Assembly (NCBI GenBank): GCA_966212505.1
Contig: CBIHRS010000007.1
Location: 1-64,000 of the forward strand
Length of the DNA: 64,000 nt
Source of the DNA: CAMLIZ01 sp966212505
GTDB taxonomy: Bacteria > Pseudomonadota > Gammaproteobacteria > Burkholderiales > Burkholderiaceae_C
Direction of reading: 5' to 3'
Shown here: piece by piece, positions 1 through 8,710 of the stretch
How the letters are laid out: every line of letters starts with the position of its first letter
Position numbering within the stretch: the first letter of the stretch is position 1
The notes under the pieces: model-generated
Told to the model about the DNA's origin: nothing
What the model saw: only the letters and a program-made list of their open reading frames with translations
Databases searched by the model: none
Program-made: the position numbers and the translations under genes

Positions 1-27
1 GCGCCCGATTCTAGGAGCGCCCAGGGG

Positions 28-46
28 CCCGCCGTCGCGGGTTTTT
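28..46 (+). terminator. Intrinsic terminator for a plus-strand gene left of the window
   Basis: A 5-bp GC stem (CCCGC at 28-32, GCGGG at 37-41) with a 4-nt loop is followed at once by TTTTT (42-46). It is nested in a wider inverted repeat (CCCAGGG at 20-26, CCCTGGG at 47-53). The T-run lies on the plus strand, so it would end a gene entering from the left edge and face the minus-strand operon that ends at 152. Confidence 0.65.
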
Positions 47-69
47 CCCTGGGCTCCCGATGTGCGTGC

Positions 70-104
70 CGAGCCCGCCGCCGGGCCGCCCCAAGGCGGG
101 CTCG
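70..104. terminator. Inverted repeat downstream of the TonB/AgmX-like gene
   Basis: A 10-bp perfect inverted repeat (CGAGCCCGCC at 70-79, GGCGGGCTCG at 95-104) lies 48 bases past the stop of the last gene of the long minus-strand operon. No T-run follows on the minus strand, so it is only a candidate transcript end or RNA-stabilising hairpin. Confidence 0.35.
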
Positions 105-151
105 TGCCCTCTCGGAGGGCGGACGCGGTACTCCGCGGCCGGGTGCCGACA

Positions 152-1267
152 TCAAGAAGGCAGGAAGTCCACCGGGTAGGTCACGACCATCTCGTTGACG
201 TCCTTGGCGCCGAACTCGAACTGCCGGATGCGTGCCAGCAGCTTGCCCTCCAGCTCCGAGGCATGCAGCTCGCTCGAGACGATGCGGGCGCTGACCACGT
301 TGCCCGCCGGGGCGATCTTCAGCTCGACCACCACCTTGCCCTGCAGCGAAGGATCCTCGCGCAGCGCCCGGTTGTAGATGGCGTAGATCGCGCCCTTGTT
401 GCGCTCGAACACCAGGCGGATCTCCTCGATCGAGCGCGAGGCCTTGCCGCTGTTGTCGCGCTGCACCGTGCCGCCCGCACCGCCGCCCTTGCCGCCGGCA
501 CCGGCTGCGCTGCCCACGGCCCGGCTGCCGCCGCCACCGAAGCCGCCGCCACCGCCTCCGCCGGCCACGCCCTCGACCAGCGTGGTCGAGCGGCCGGCCA
601 GGCCGCCGCCGCCGGTGTTGCGGCTGTAGCCCGCGGTGTTGATGCCGCCGCTGCCGCCGGTGGCGTTGGAGGTGATCAGCGCACGCTGCGGCAGGCCCGG
701 CTCGGTGCCGGCGCCCACGCCGGGCCCGGTGCCGGTGCCGACGCCCGGCCCCGGCTTGATGTCGGGCTTGAGTTGCACCGCCACCGGGGCGCTGTGCAGT
801 TCGTTGAGCTCGTTCTTCATCGCCAGCAGGCCCACGCCCGAGGCCTTGCGGCGCGCGAGGTCCAGCGCCTCGCCGGGCGGCTTGTTGGGCTGCGGGTTGC
901 GCGCCTCGGGCACCGGTGCCTTCTTGGGCTCGGGCTTCACCGATTCGGGCTTGAGCTTGTCTTCCTTGCCGGGCTTCAGCTCGGGCTGCTCCTTGGCCCG
1001 CTCGGCCTTGGGCGCCGGCGGCGGCGGCTTGGGCGCCTCCTGGTGCTGCTCGATCACCAGCTTGGCCAGCCGGGTCGGCACCTCCTGCGGCTGTGTGCGG
1101 TCGGGCTTGGACACCGGCAGCCACGGCAGCAGCAGGCACAGCACGATGGCCGTGCCCAGCACCCGCATCGAGATGCGCCGGAAGCGCGCGTCGTCATCCG
1201 CCGAGCCGGCCCAGGGCAGCACCGGCTTGCGGAACGAGACGCCCATCGTCATCGCGGCGGCGCTCAC
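152..1267 (-). CDS. TonB-like energy transducer with AgmX/PglI-type C-terminal domain
   Basis: A 371-residue protein with a TonB-like plan. A short cytoplasmic N-terminus is followed by one membrane helix near residues 33-51, a Pro/Lys/Glu-rich periplasm-spanning stretch (about 60-140), Gly-rich linkers, and a C-terminal domain (about 275-371) of the kind found in myxobacterial AgmX/PglI proteins. The last domain carries a pattern close to I-x-x-VFERN-K-x-x-I...L-x-G-x-VVVELKIAP-x-G. Its start overlaps the upstream ExbD stop by ATGA, so it closes the ExbB/ExbD/ExbD module and probably receives force from it. The inferred role is to carry proton-motive-force energy to the periplasmic or outer-membrane parts encoded upstream. 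A link to TonB-dependent transport is less likely because no TonB-dependent receptor is encoded nearby. Confidence 0.8.
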   Translation of the reverse strand: MSAAAMTMGVSFRKPVLPWAGSADDDARFRRISMRVLGTAIVLCLLLPWLPVSKPDRTQPQEVPTRLAKLVIEQHQEAPKPPPPAPKAERAKEQPELKPGKEDKLKPESVKPEPKKAPVPEARNPQPNKPPGEALDLARRKASGVGLLAMKNELNELHSAPVAVQLKPDIKPGPGVGTGTGPGVGAGTEPGLPQRALITSNATGGSGGINTAGYSRNTGGGGLAGRSTTLVEGVAGGGGGGGFGGGGSRAVGSAAGAGGKGGGAGGTVQRDNSGKASRSIEEIRLVFERNKGAIYAIYNRALREDPSLQGKVVVELKIAPAGNVVSARIVSSELHASELEGKLLARIRQFEFGAKDVNEMVVTYPVDFLPS

Positions 1268-1758
1268 GCGTGGCTCCTCTTGCGGACGGCAAACGAGACG
1301 TCGCTGAAGCCGGCCTGCGCGCAGCTGACCATGATCTTGCGCAGCAGCTTGTACGGGATGTCCTTGTCGCCCATGATGGTCACGGTCTTGCCCTTGGCCT
1401 CGTTCTCCTTGCGGATCACCTGGCGCTGGGCCTGCAGGTCGAGCTCGGCCTTCAGCGGCACGATCAGGTCGCCCTCGGCGGCCAGCACGTCGGCCACCGC
1501 GGCCACCTTGCGGCCTTCGACCAGCACCTCGTCGGCACTGACCACGACCACGATGGTCTCGCGCGGCTCCTTCTCCGAGACGGATTCGGGCAGCTTCACC
1601 GCCTTGGGGCTGGGCAGCAGCTCGATGCCGCCGGCGTTGGACAGCAGGAAGAAGATCAGGATGGTGAACACGTCGATGAGGGACACCAGGTTCAGGTCCA
1701 CCATCGTCTTGTTGCGGTTGCGCCGCTCGGCGCGTTTCTGCAGCGGAGTGAGGTTCAT
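1264..1758 (-). CDS. ExbD/TolR-family motor protein (Asp retained)
   Basis: A 164-residue biopolymer-transport protein of the ExbD/TolR/AglS type with one N-terminal membrane helix and a periplasmic domain. The helix keeps the proton-carrying Asp at residue 29 in the context SLIDVFTILIFFLL. In this family that Asp is needed for proton flow. The gene sits 12 bases after another ExbD gene and overlaps the TonB-like gene by 4 bases. It is the likely active proton-channel subunit with the ExbB homologue. The Lys/Arg-rich first 18 residues match the usual cytoplasmic tail. Confidence 0.88.
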   Translation of the reverse strand: MNLTPLQKRAERRNRNKTMVDLNLVSLIDVFTILIFFLLSNAGGIELLPSPKAVKLPESVSEKEPRETIVVVVSADEVLVEGRKVAAVADVLAAEGDLIVPLKAELDLQAQRQVIRKENEAKGKTVTIMGDKDIPYKLLRKIMVSCAQAGFSDVSFAVRKRSHA

Positions 1759-1770
1759 CGCCCGCGCCTC

Positions 1771-2265
1771 CTACTTCTTGCGCACCGGCGCATCGCCGAC
1801 CGAGATGTTGGGGAAGAGATCGGCCGCCACCACCTTGCCGTCCTTGGCGGTGTTGGCCGAGCGCATCGCGTCCATCACCTGCACCAGCGTGTCGTAGGGC
1901 GTGTTGGGTTCGGCCAGCACGGTGGCTTCGTTCTTGTCGGGGAACTTGGCCTTCAGCTGCACCATCAGCGCCGACAGCGTGTAGAGGTCGTAGCCCTTGT
2001 CGGTGTTGGCAATGCGCTGGATCAGGCCGCCGATGCGGTCGCCCACCTCGATGGCCTCAGGCCGGATCACCACCTCGAGCTGCAGGTTGTTTTCCTTCAG
2101 CTGCTCCAGCGCACCGGAGGATTGCGCGGGCAGGCTGAGGTCGATCACCGCCAGCCGGGTGAACACCGCGGTCGACAGCAGAAACGGCACCAGCACCACG
2201 ATCAGGTTGATGAACGCGGTGATCTCCAGATGCGCCGGCTCCTTGCGCAGGCGTCTGACTTTCAT
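1771..2265 (-). CDS. ExbD/TolR-family motor protein with Asn in place of the channel Asp
   Basis: A 164-residue ExbD-like protein with one membrane helix and a periplasmic domain, placed 9 bases after the ExbB gene. The position normally held by the membrane Asp reads Asn20 (context ITAFINLIVVLVPFLL). The forward bases at 2206-2208 are gtt, which is AAC on the coding strand. Two ExbD paralogues beside one ExbB recall the AglR-AglQ-AglS motor of Myxococcus. The Asn suggests a structural or regulatory partner rather than a proton carrier. That is inference; the substitution itself is seen. Confidence 0.85.
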   Translation of the reverse strand: MKVRRLRKEPAHLEITAFINLIVVLVPFLLSTAVFTRLAVIDLSLPAQSSGALEQLKENNLQLEVVIRPEAIEVGDRIGGLIQRIANTDKGYDLYTLSALMVQLKAKFPDKNEATVLAEPNTPYDTLVQVMDAMRSANTAKDGKVVAADLFPNISVGDAPVRKK

Positions 2266-2274
2266 GGTCAGGCC

Positions 2275-2940
2275 TCAGCGCGCGCTGTTCGACGAGGCTT
2301 CGCGCTCGGCGCGCAGGCGCTGCACCAGGTTCAGGAAGCTGATCTTCGCGGCCTCGAGGCCGTCGACGATCTCGCTGGTCTTGGCCTGCAGGAAGGCATG
2401 GATCAGCAGGAACGGAATGGCCACCATCAGCGCGAACGCGGTGTTGTTCATCGCGATCGAGATCGAGGCCGACAGCATCTCGGCCTTCTCGGCCGGGTTG
2501 ACCTGCGCCACCGCGGTGAAGCCCTTGATCAGGCCGATGATGGTGCCCAGCAGGCCCACCAGCGTGATCACGTTGGCGAAGGTGGCGATGTAGTGGGTGC
2601 GCTTCTCCAGGCGCGGCACGATCTCCATCATGCCCTCCTCCATCGCGGCGTCGAAGTCTTCGCGGCGGCCCGGGCTCTGCATGCGGGTGAGGCCGTAGTT
2701 GACGATCTTGCCGATGGCCGCATCCGACTTCGAGGTGACGCTGTGCACCTCCTTGAACTGGCCGTTCTGCAGCATCGGCAGCACCTGCGACCACAGCTTG
2801 CGGTTCTCGGAGCGCGCGCGGTTCAGGAAGATGAACCGCTCGATCGCGATCGCGAGGCCGAGCGACATGATCAGGATGCTGGGATAGATGAACAGACCGC
2901 AATCCTGGAAGAACTTCACTGCCGTGCTGAACGCATTCAT
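2275..2940 (-). CDS. ExbB/TolQ/MotA-family proton channel protein
   Basis: A 221-residue membrane protein with three predicted helices (about 15-35, 115-140 and 160-185) and the large cytoplasmic loop between helices 1 and 2 that is typical of ExbB/TolQ/AglR. The conserved core near residues 120-175 includes ITLVGLLGTIIGLIKGF and a second stretch rich in small residues. With the two ExbD proteins it forms the inner-membrane proton-driven motor of this operon. The next gene (2983-3288, transcribed before it) is 42 bases away. It could be named exbB, tolQ or aglR; context favours a Glt/AglRQS-like machine. Confidence 0.9.
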   Translation of the reverse strand: MNAFSTAVKFFQDCGLFIYPSILIMSLGLAIAIERFIFLNRARSENRKLWSQVLPMLQNGQFKEVHSVTSKSDAAIGKIVNYGLTRMQSPGRREDFDAAMEEGMMEIVPRLEKRTHYIATFANVITLVGLLGTIIGLIKGFTAVAQVNPAEKAEMLSASISIAMNNTAFALMVAIPFLLIHAFLQAKTSEIVDGLEAAKISFLNLVQRLRAEREASSNSAR

Positions 2941-2982
2941 CTCACTCTCTCCGGTAACAACTGTGTGGGGCTCAAAAGGGGT

Positions 2983-3288
2983 TCACTTGCGCGCCGGCGC
3001 GGCGGCGGCCGGCGCGCGCGGGTTGATCTGGGCGTCGTAGGCCACCTCGCGGCGGAACACGTCGCGGTCGACCGGGGCCAGCGCTTCGTCGAGCACGCTG
3101 ACCACCGGCCGGCCCGACAGATCGCCGGGCAAAGGCTTCTTCCACGGCACGATGTACAGCACCTTGGGCAGCTCGCGGTTGCCGATGATCTGGGTGCGGT
3201 CGATGTCGGCGCGGTCCTGCGCGAACGCGGGCAGCGCGGGCACCAACGCGGCGCTGGCGATACCGATGGCGATGGCTGTCTTCAGCAT
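2983..3288 (-). CDS. Small exported protein of unknown function
   Basis: About 101 residues with a clear signal peptide ending near ALPAFA. The mature part is short and ends in Ala/Pro/Arg-rich sequence, with the segment RTQIIGNRELPKVLYIVPWK near its start. I chose the ATG at 3288 because AGGAG lies 5 bases upstream. An ATG at 3303 would overlap the upstream stop by ATGA and is the alternative. I do not recognise a family. Its place between TPR lipoproteins and the ExbB gene suggests a periplasmic part of the same complex. Confidence 0.7.
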   Translation of the reverse strand: MLKTAIAIGIASAALVPALPAFAQDRADIDRTQIIGNRELPKVLYIVPWKKPLPGDLSGRPVVSVLDEALAPVDRDVFRREVAYDAQINPRAPAAAAPARK

Positions 3289-3302
3289 CACGGCTCCTGT
3301 CA

Positions 3303-4001
3303 TCACGAGGCCTTCTTCGCCGCAGCGGCCGGCTTGGGCTTGCGGTTCTTCAGGTCGGCGATCCACTTGTTCACCTGCGCATCGCCGCCGGGCGACAGCG
3401 CGAGGTAGCGCTCGTACAGCGGCAGCGCGGCGGCGCCGTCGCCGAGGTAGAGGTCTTGCAGGATGCCGAGGTTGAGCACCGCGGCGGCGTAGTTCGGATC
3501 GAGCGCCAGCGCTGCTTCGTAGGCCTCGCGCGCCTTCGCGAACTGGCCCTGCTGGCGGTAGGCCACGCCCAGCTCGTTGAAGTACAGCGGCTGCCGCGGG
3601 CTCAGCTTGGTGGCCTGCTCCAGCTCGGCCACCGCCTGCGGCAGCTTGCCGGCCTGGCGGTAGATCAGCCCGAGGTTGGCATGCGGCCCGCCGAGCTCCG
3701 GATAGGCCTGGGCCAGCGCCTTGAAGCCGCGCTCGGCTTCGTCGAGCCGGTTGGCGCGCATCGCGCGGCGGGCGTCATCGAAGGCGCGCTGGGCAGCGGG
3801 ATTGACCGGCGCCTCGGGTGTCGCCTGTGCGGCCACCGGCGCCGAAGCCGCAGGGGCCGATGCGGCAGCCTTCCCTTCGGCGGCCTTGGCTTCCGCGGGC
3901 TTCTGCGCATCGCCGCCGAACGGCAGCTTGGGCAGCGCACCGCAGCCCGCCAGCGCGAGGCAGGCCGCGAGCGCGAGCAGGCGATGTTCAGCGGATCGCA
4001 T
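3303..4001 (-). CDS. TPR lipoprotein
   Basis: A 232-residue protein with a lipoprotein signal (lipobox LAGC near residue 20), a low-complexity Ala/Pro/Glu linker, and about four tetratricopeptide repeats in the C-terminal half (for example HANLGLIYRQAGKLPQAVAE and NELGVAYRQQGQFAKAREAY). TPR domains bind partner proteins, so it is probably a lipid-anchored scaffold of the envelope complex. The start at 4001 was chosen because it gives a proper signal peptide and overlaps the upstream gene by only 14 bases. The longer in-frame extension has shadow-like composition. Confidence 0.82.
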   Translation of the reverse strand: MRSAEHRLLALAACLALAGCGALPKLPFGGDAQKPAEAKAAEGKAAASAPAASAPVAAQATPEAPVNPAAQRAFDDARRAMRANRLDEAERGFKALAQAYPELGGPHANLGLIYRQAGKLPQAVAELEQATKLSPRQPLYFNELGVAYRQQGQFAKAREAYEAALALDPNYAAAVLNLGILQDLYLGDGAAALPLYERYLALSPGGDAQVNKWIADLKNRKPKPAAAAKKAS

Positions 4002-6807
4002 CGACCACTCCCTCGCTGCGTTCGGTCTTGCCATAGCGCGCCGGCCGCAGCGTCGCCAGCGCCTTGAAGCTGGCCTTGACCCAGTCGTCGTAGAGACCGT
4101 TGGCCGCGCGGTGCGCATTGACCTCGTGCAGCTCGATCGCCTTCTCCTCGAAGGGATAGGCCTGCTCCTCGAGCATCACGTTGTACTGCTCCAGCTCGGC
4201 CTTCGAGAGCTTCTTCGGGCGCTCCGAGGTGATCATCGCCTTGCCGAAGTCCTGGTACAGCGCGGCGATGTGGAAGGTGGCCGCGGTGGTCACCTCGGCC
4301 ACGCCGTAGTCGGCGGCCACCGAGTAGGCCTTCAGCGTCTCTTCCATCTTCGCCTTCTTCAGCTTCAGCTGCTTGGCCAGCGGCTCCACCAGTGGCACCT
4401 TGCGGTAGGCCTCGAACGACGGGCCGGCCAGCGCGAGCGCCGCGGTGGCACCGAGGTAGCGGGTGCGCGCGGTGCGGGCGCCGCCGCCGGACTGGTCGGC
4501 CTGGAACACGTCCTTCATCAGCGTGAGCTCACGCGCCGCGTTGCCGTCGTCGTGCGCGATGCGGGCGAGCCGGTAGCGGGCCTCGACTGCCGGCTCGAGC
4601 GGCTGCGGGTATTGCTTGAGATAGCGCTCATAGACCGCGGCGGCCTGCGGGCGCGCCCCGCCCTTCTCGTAGAGCTCGGCGGCCTGCCACAGCGCGGCGC
4701 CGGCCACCTGCGGCTCCTTCTTGGTGGCGGCGATGCGCTCGTATTCGCCCGCGGCCTGGCGCCACTGGCCCTTCTCGACATAGGCCACCGCCAGCTTGGC
4801 GTTGACCTCGGCCTGCAGCGGGTGGTTGGGGTAGCGCGAGCGGAGGTCTTCCAGCGAGCGGATCGCGCCGTCCCAGTCCTTCAGCGCGATCAGTGCGGCG
4901 GCCGCGTCGTATTGCGCCGCAGCGCGCACGCTGGAGCCCGGCGCCGCGGAGGCCACCCGCTCGAAGTGCGACACCGCCTCGCGCAGCTGGCCGGCCTGGC
5001 GCGCCTGCTCGCCCTGCTTGTAGATCGACGCAGCCTGGCGCTCGACCAGCTCGGCACGGGCAGCATCCTTGGCCGGCGTCAGCGCCAGCACCTCGGCATA
5101 GGCCTTCTCGGCGCGGTCGAAGGCGCCCCGGTCGAACGCGGTGTGCGCGATCACGGTCCACGCCACGCGGCGGTTGGCATCGGATGCCGGCGGATTCAAT
5201 GCCAGCACCTGCTCGGCCACGGCCGAGGCCTGCTCGGTGTCGCGCAGCGCGAAGAGCTTCTCGGCGGCGTTGGTCAGCACCGGGCCGTTGCGCATGTCGG
5301 CCGGGAAAGCCTTGGCGAAGCGCAGCGCGCTCTCCACGCCGGCGCGCTGCAGCGCCGACAGCTCGGCCGCGGACACGCGCTTCTCCTGGCCGGCATAGCT
5401 GAGCAGCGCGGCATAGCCTGCATCCGCGCTCTTGTCGTGCGCGGGGTAGCCGTAGGCCGTCTTCTCGTATTCGGCGGCGGCCTCCTTCAGGCGGCCGTCT
5501 TCATAGAGCAGCTCGGCGAGCAGGAAGTTGTTCTGCGCCGCCTCGGGATCGTCGGGGAAGGAGGCCAGGTAGGCGCGGTACCACTTCACCGCCTCCTGGT
5601 AGTCGGTGCTGGCCTTGGTCTTCTGCGCGCTGGCGTGGTAGTGGCGGGCCAGCTCGCTCAGGTGGGTCTTCACCAGCGGCTGCGCATGCTCCCAGCCGCT
5701 GGGGTTGGCCTTGCGGAAATCGCTGCTCACGCCGTAGTGCTCGACGTATTCCTTCTTGCTGTCGAGTGCCAGCCCGGCAAAGCCGGCCTGCTGGTAGATC
5801 TCGATCACGCGGGCCTGCAGCACCGGCGCCTGCGCATGCAACGGATGCCTGCGGGCAAATGCGCCCAGCGTGTCGGCCGCATCCTTGGTGCGCTCCTGCT
5901 TCAGGTAGAGCTCGCCCAGCTGCTCGTAGACGCGGAACTCGTAGGCCTGGCGCGTCTCGCTGTCCATGTAGGCCGGGATGCTGTCGGCGCCCTGCAGGTT
6001 CTGCAGGCTCAGGCTGGTGACGCGGAAGGTGTCTTCGATCAACTCGCGCTCGGCGCGGCTCAGGCCTTCGAGCTTGTCGAGCTCGCCATCGGCCTGCAGC
6101 TCGTCGGCCTTGCCGTCGAGCACCGCGAAGAACGAGCGCAGCGCGTCTTCGAGCTTGCCCTGCTTGAAGAGCGACCAACCATGCATGTAGAGCGCGCGCT
6201 CGTGGTACGGGTTGTCGCTCTCGCTCTTGATCACGATGGCGAAGGCCTGCTCGGCCTTCACGTAGTCGCGCGTGGTGAACAGGATCTCGCCGCGGCGGAA
6301 CTGGGCCTCGTCTCGGTAGCGGGTGTCCGGATAGGCCTGCACCATCCGGTCCAGTGTCTTCAGCGCGGTCTCGAGCTCGCCGCCCTGCTCGTAGGCACGG
6401 GCCAGCTGGTAGAGCACGCGGTCGTTGCCGGGATCCTGCGGATAGGTCTTGAGGTAGTCCTGGTAGCGCGTGATCGCGGCCTTGAAATCGGCCACCGTGC
6501 CGTTGCCCTGGCCGCTGGCGATGCGGTTGTCGGCCGCATCCATCTCCAGGTCGCCGAGGCGGCGCATCGCTTCGGAGCGCTGCGTGGCCTTGGGTGCGGC
6601 GGCCAGGAAATCGCGGTAGGCCGCGATCGCCTTGTCGACGCTGCCGTCGACGCCGGGATCCTTTTCGATCACGACCTGTCGGCCGGCCAGCGTCTTCAGC
6701 GTGGGCTCGTTGTCGGGCGTGCCGCCGCCGCGCTTGCTGGCGCAGGCGGCCAGGCCGGCCGCCACGATCGGCGTGAGCAGGAGCACCAGGCTACGGCTGT
6801 GTCGCAT
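3988..6807 (-). CDS. Large TPR-repeat lipoprotein
   Basis: A 939-residue protein starting with a lipoprotein signal (lipobox LAAC near residue 21), then TPR/Sel1-like helical repeats along almost its whole length, some resembling YbgF/BamD-type repeats (YPDTRYRDEAQFRRGEILF). It probably wraps or bridges periplasmic partners. Proteins of this size and build occur in Glt-type gliding and related trans-envelope clusters. The start at 6807 gives the signal peptide; the gene overlaps the upstream TPR gene by 17 bases, so the two are probably translationally coupled. The individual Glt counterpart cannot be assigned by eye. Confidence 0.82.
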   Translation of the reverse strand: MRHSRSLVLLLTPIVAAGLAACASKRGGGTPDNEPTLKTLAGRQVVIEKDPGVDGSVDKAIAAYRDFLAAAPKATQRSEAMRRLGDLEMDAADNRIASGQGNGTVADFKAAITRYQDYLKTYPQDPGNDRVLYQLARAYEQGGELETALKTLDRMVQAYPDTRYRDEAQFRRGEILFTTRDYVKAEQAFAIVIKSESDNPYHERALYMHGWSLFKQGKLEDALRSFFAVLDGKADELQADGELDKLEGLSRAERELIEDTFRVTSLSLQNLQGADSIPAYMDSETRQAYEFRVYEQLGELYLKQERTKDAADTLGAFARRHPLHAQAPVLQARVIEIYQQAGFAGLALDSKKEYVEHYGVSSDFRKANPSGWEHAQPLVKTHLSELARHYHASAQKTKASTDYQEAVKWYRAYLASFPDDPEAAQNNFLLAELLYEDGRLKEAAAEYEKTAYGYPAHDKSADAGYAALLSYAGQEKRVSAAELSALQRAGVESALRFAKAFPADMRNGPVLTNAAEKLFALRDTEQASAVAEQVLALNPPASDANRRVAWTVIAHTAFDRGAFDRAEKAYAEVLALTPAKDAARAELVERQAASIYKQGEQARQAGQLREAVSHFERVASAAPGSSVRAAAQYDAAAALIALKDWDGAIRSLEDLRSRYPNHPLQAEVNAKLAVAYVEKGQWRQAAGEYERIAATKKEPQVAGAALWQAAELYEKGGARPQAAAVYERYLKQYPQPLEPAVEARYRLARIAHDDGNAARELTLMKDVFQADQSGGGARTARTRYLGATAALALAGPSFEAYRKVPLVEPLAKQLKLKKAKMEETLKAYSVAADYGVAEVTTAATFHIAALYQDFGKAMITSERPKKLSKAELEQYNVMLEEQAYPFEEKAIELHEVNAHRAANGLYDDWVKASFKALATLRPARYGKTERSEGVVDAIR

Positions 6808-8707
6808 GGCCAGCCTCCGTCTGGTTGTCGGTCTTGGCATCCATCTTCGCGTTGGCGCGGTCGACCAGCTGGGCCACCGCGAAGCGGGCCTGGTTGGCAT
6901 ACACCGCGAGGCGCTCCTTCTGGCGCTCGAGCTCGGCGATGGCGAGGTTCTGCACCGCCTGCTGCTGCTCGCTGGTGAGCGCGGCCACGCGCGGGATCAG
7001 CGCCTTGATGCGCTGGTCGAGCGCGGGAATGCGCGTGCCGAACTGCTCGAAGCGCGCCGGCTCGTCGCGCTGCGCCTGCTCCAGTGCGGCATCGCGACTA
7101 TGCGCCTCGGCGAGCTGGGCGGTGATGGTTTTGATCGACTTCTTCGCGTCCCACAGGCGATCCGGATACTGCTGGGCCAGCTGCCAGGTGAGCGCACCGG
7201 CCACACGGCGCACGCGGTCGCGCACGGCCTGCACCTCGGGGTCGTCGGCGGCCTGGGTCAGCGTCGCTTCGGCCTGCGCCAGGCGGGCCAGCTGCTCGCG
7301 CTGCTTGGCATCGGCCAGCGCCACCGTGTCCTCCTCGGCCTCGACGCGCTCGACCTCGGCGGCCAGCGCCTCGCCGCGCTGCTGCAGCCCGGCCAGGCCG
7401 CTCTCGCCCGCCTTGGCCCGCACCTGCGGCAGGCGGTCGGCAAAGGCCTTGCGGCGGTTGTCGAGCATGTCGTTGAACACGCCGAGGTTGTCGGCCCAGC
7501 CCTGCAGGTTGCGGCTGAGGAACTGCAGGTCGCGGTAGTTCTTGAAGGCCTCCTGGAACTCGTGCTGCGCCAGCACCGCGCCCAGGTGGCCCGCATGCGG
7601 CATCTCCGGCAGCTCGCGGATGTTCCAGAACCAGCCCATCTCCTCGCCCGGGTTGCGCTCCAGCAGGCCCTCGACCAGCTTGCCGGCGCGGATGGCAGCA
7701 ATCGATTCGTCGAGCGCCCTGGCTTCCTGCGTGAAGGCCTCGATCGCTTCGGTGTAGCGCTGCAGCGATTGGCCGTAGGCGCCCAGCTCCGCATAGGCAT
7801 AGGGCACGGCGATGCGCGCCTCGAGCACCGCCGCGTCGCTCGCATCGCGCTGGCTCAGCTCCATCCACGGCACCAGGGCCTGCTTGGGATTCTTCAGCTC
7901 GGCCGCGGCCCAGCCGAAGCCGAGCAGCGCCTTGTTGGCCGACATGCCGTTGAGCCGCACGCGCTCGAGGTAGGCGCGGGCGTTCTCGGGCTTGTGGTCC
8001 TGCAGCGCGCCGAAGCCGAGCGCGAGGTTGGCGCGGTCGCGCAGGCTGCGGAACTCTTCGTTGGGCGCGGAGGCCTTGCCCAGCTCGTCGAGCAGTGCGC
8101 TGCCGCGGGCGAAATCGCCGCTGCGGATCAGCGCGACGCCGAGGTTGTAGCGCACGTAGCGGCTGCTGGCGGCCGAGCCGGCCATCGCCTGCAGCACCTG
8201 GGCGGCACCGGCGTTGTCGCCCTTGGCCATCAGCAGGTTGGCCTTCAGCAGGCCGCGCTCTTCCTCCAGCGCGGGCGGCAGGTGGTTCTCGATGTGGTCG
8301 ACCGCGGCCAGCGCATCGTCGAGGTAGCCGCGCTGGTAGCGGATCTTGGCGAGGTAGAACCAGGCGCGGTCGCGCACCGCCGGCTTCACGCCCTTGTCGA
8401 TCAGCCGGGCGAAGATCTCGCCGGCCTCGCGGTGCAGGCCGTACGACAGCAGCAGGCCGCCGCGCAGGATCTCGGCCTCGTCCTCATGGTGCGGCATGCG
8501 GCCGAAGTGCTGCGACACCATCAGCGAGGTCAGCGCCGAGAAATGGTGGTCCTGGAAGAAATGGAACAGGCCGTCGCCGTAGTGCGGGTCCTGCACCACG
8601 TGGGCCGGCTGCGGATCTGCAGCCACGGCGGCGCCCAACAGCAGCGACGCAGCCGCGGCCACCGCCGCCTGCTTCAAGGCTTGGCGAAAAACGGACTTCC
8701 GCTGCAT
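6791..8707 (-). CDS. Periplasmic TPR-repeat protein
   Basis: A 638-residue protein with a Sec signal peptide (cleavage near GAAVAAD), then TPR-like repeats from about residue 45 to 330, and a long Glu/Gln/Arg-rich helical region with coiled-coil character from about 400 to 600. Near residue 60 it has HHFSALTSLMVSQHFGRMPH, which I cannot assign to a family. The gap to the preceding gene is 3 bases. The likely location is periplasm, as a scaffold of the envelope complex. It resembles the TPR proteins of Glt-like clusters in overall plan only. Confidence 0.8.
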   Translation of the reverse strand: MQRKSVFRQALKQAAVAAAASLLLGAAVAADPQPAHVVQDPHYGDGLFHFFQDHHFSALTSLMVSQHFGRMPHHEDEAEILRGGLLLSYGLHREAGEIFARLIDKGVKPAVRDRAWFYLAKIRYQRGYLDDALAAVDHIENHLPPALEEERGLLKANLLMAKGDNAGAAQVLQAMAGSAASSRYVRYNLGVALIRSGDFARGSALLDELGKASAPNEEFRSLRDRANLALGFGALQDHKPENARAYLERVRLNGMSANKALLGFGWAAAELKNPKQALVPWMELSQRDASDAAVLEARIAVPYAYAELGAYGQSLQRYTEAIEAFTQEARALDESIAAIRAGKLVEGLLERNPGEEMGWFWNIRELPEMPHAGHLGAVLAQHEFQEAFKNYRDLQFLSRNLQGWADNLGVFNDMLDNRRKAFADRLPQVRAKAGESGLAGLQQRGEALAAEVERVEAEEDTVALADAKQREQLARLAQAEATLTQAADDPEVQAVRDRVRRVAGALTWQLAQQYPDRLWDAKKSIKTITAQLAEAHSRDAALEQAQRDEPARFEQFGTRIPALDQRIKALIPRVAALTSEQQQAVQNLAIAELERQKERLAVYANQARFAVAQLVDRANAKMDAKTDNQTEAGHATQP

Positions 8708-8710
8708 GGA

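Noticed and set aside
62..1897. Long plus-strand reading frame opposite the TonB/ExbD genes
   Set aside because: It is an antisense shadow in GC-rich DNA: His/Arg/Ala-rich translation, no ribosome site, no family pattern, while the minus strand has clear ExbD and TonB-like proteins.
3721..6978. 1085-codon plus-strand frame opposite the large TPR lipoprotein
   Set aside because: Composition (Leu/Gly/Arg/His-rich) and lack of motifs mark it as a shadow; the minus strand encodes a lipoprotein signal and TPR repeats.
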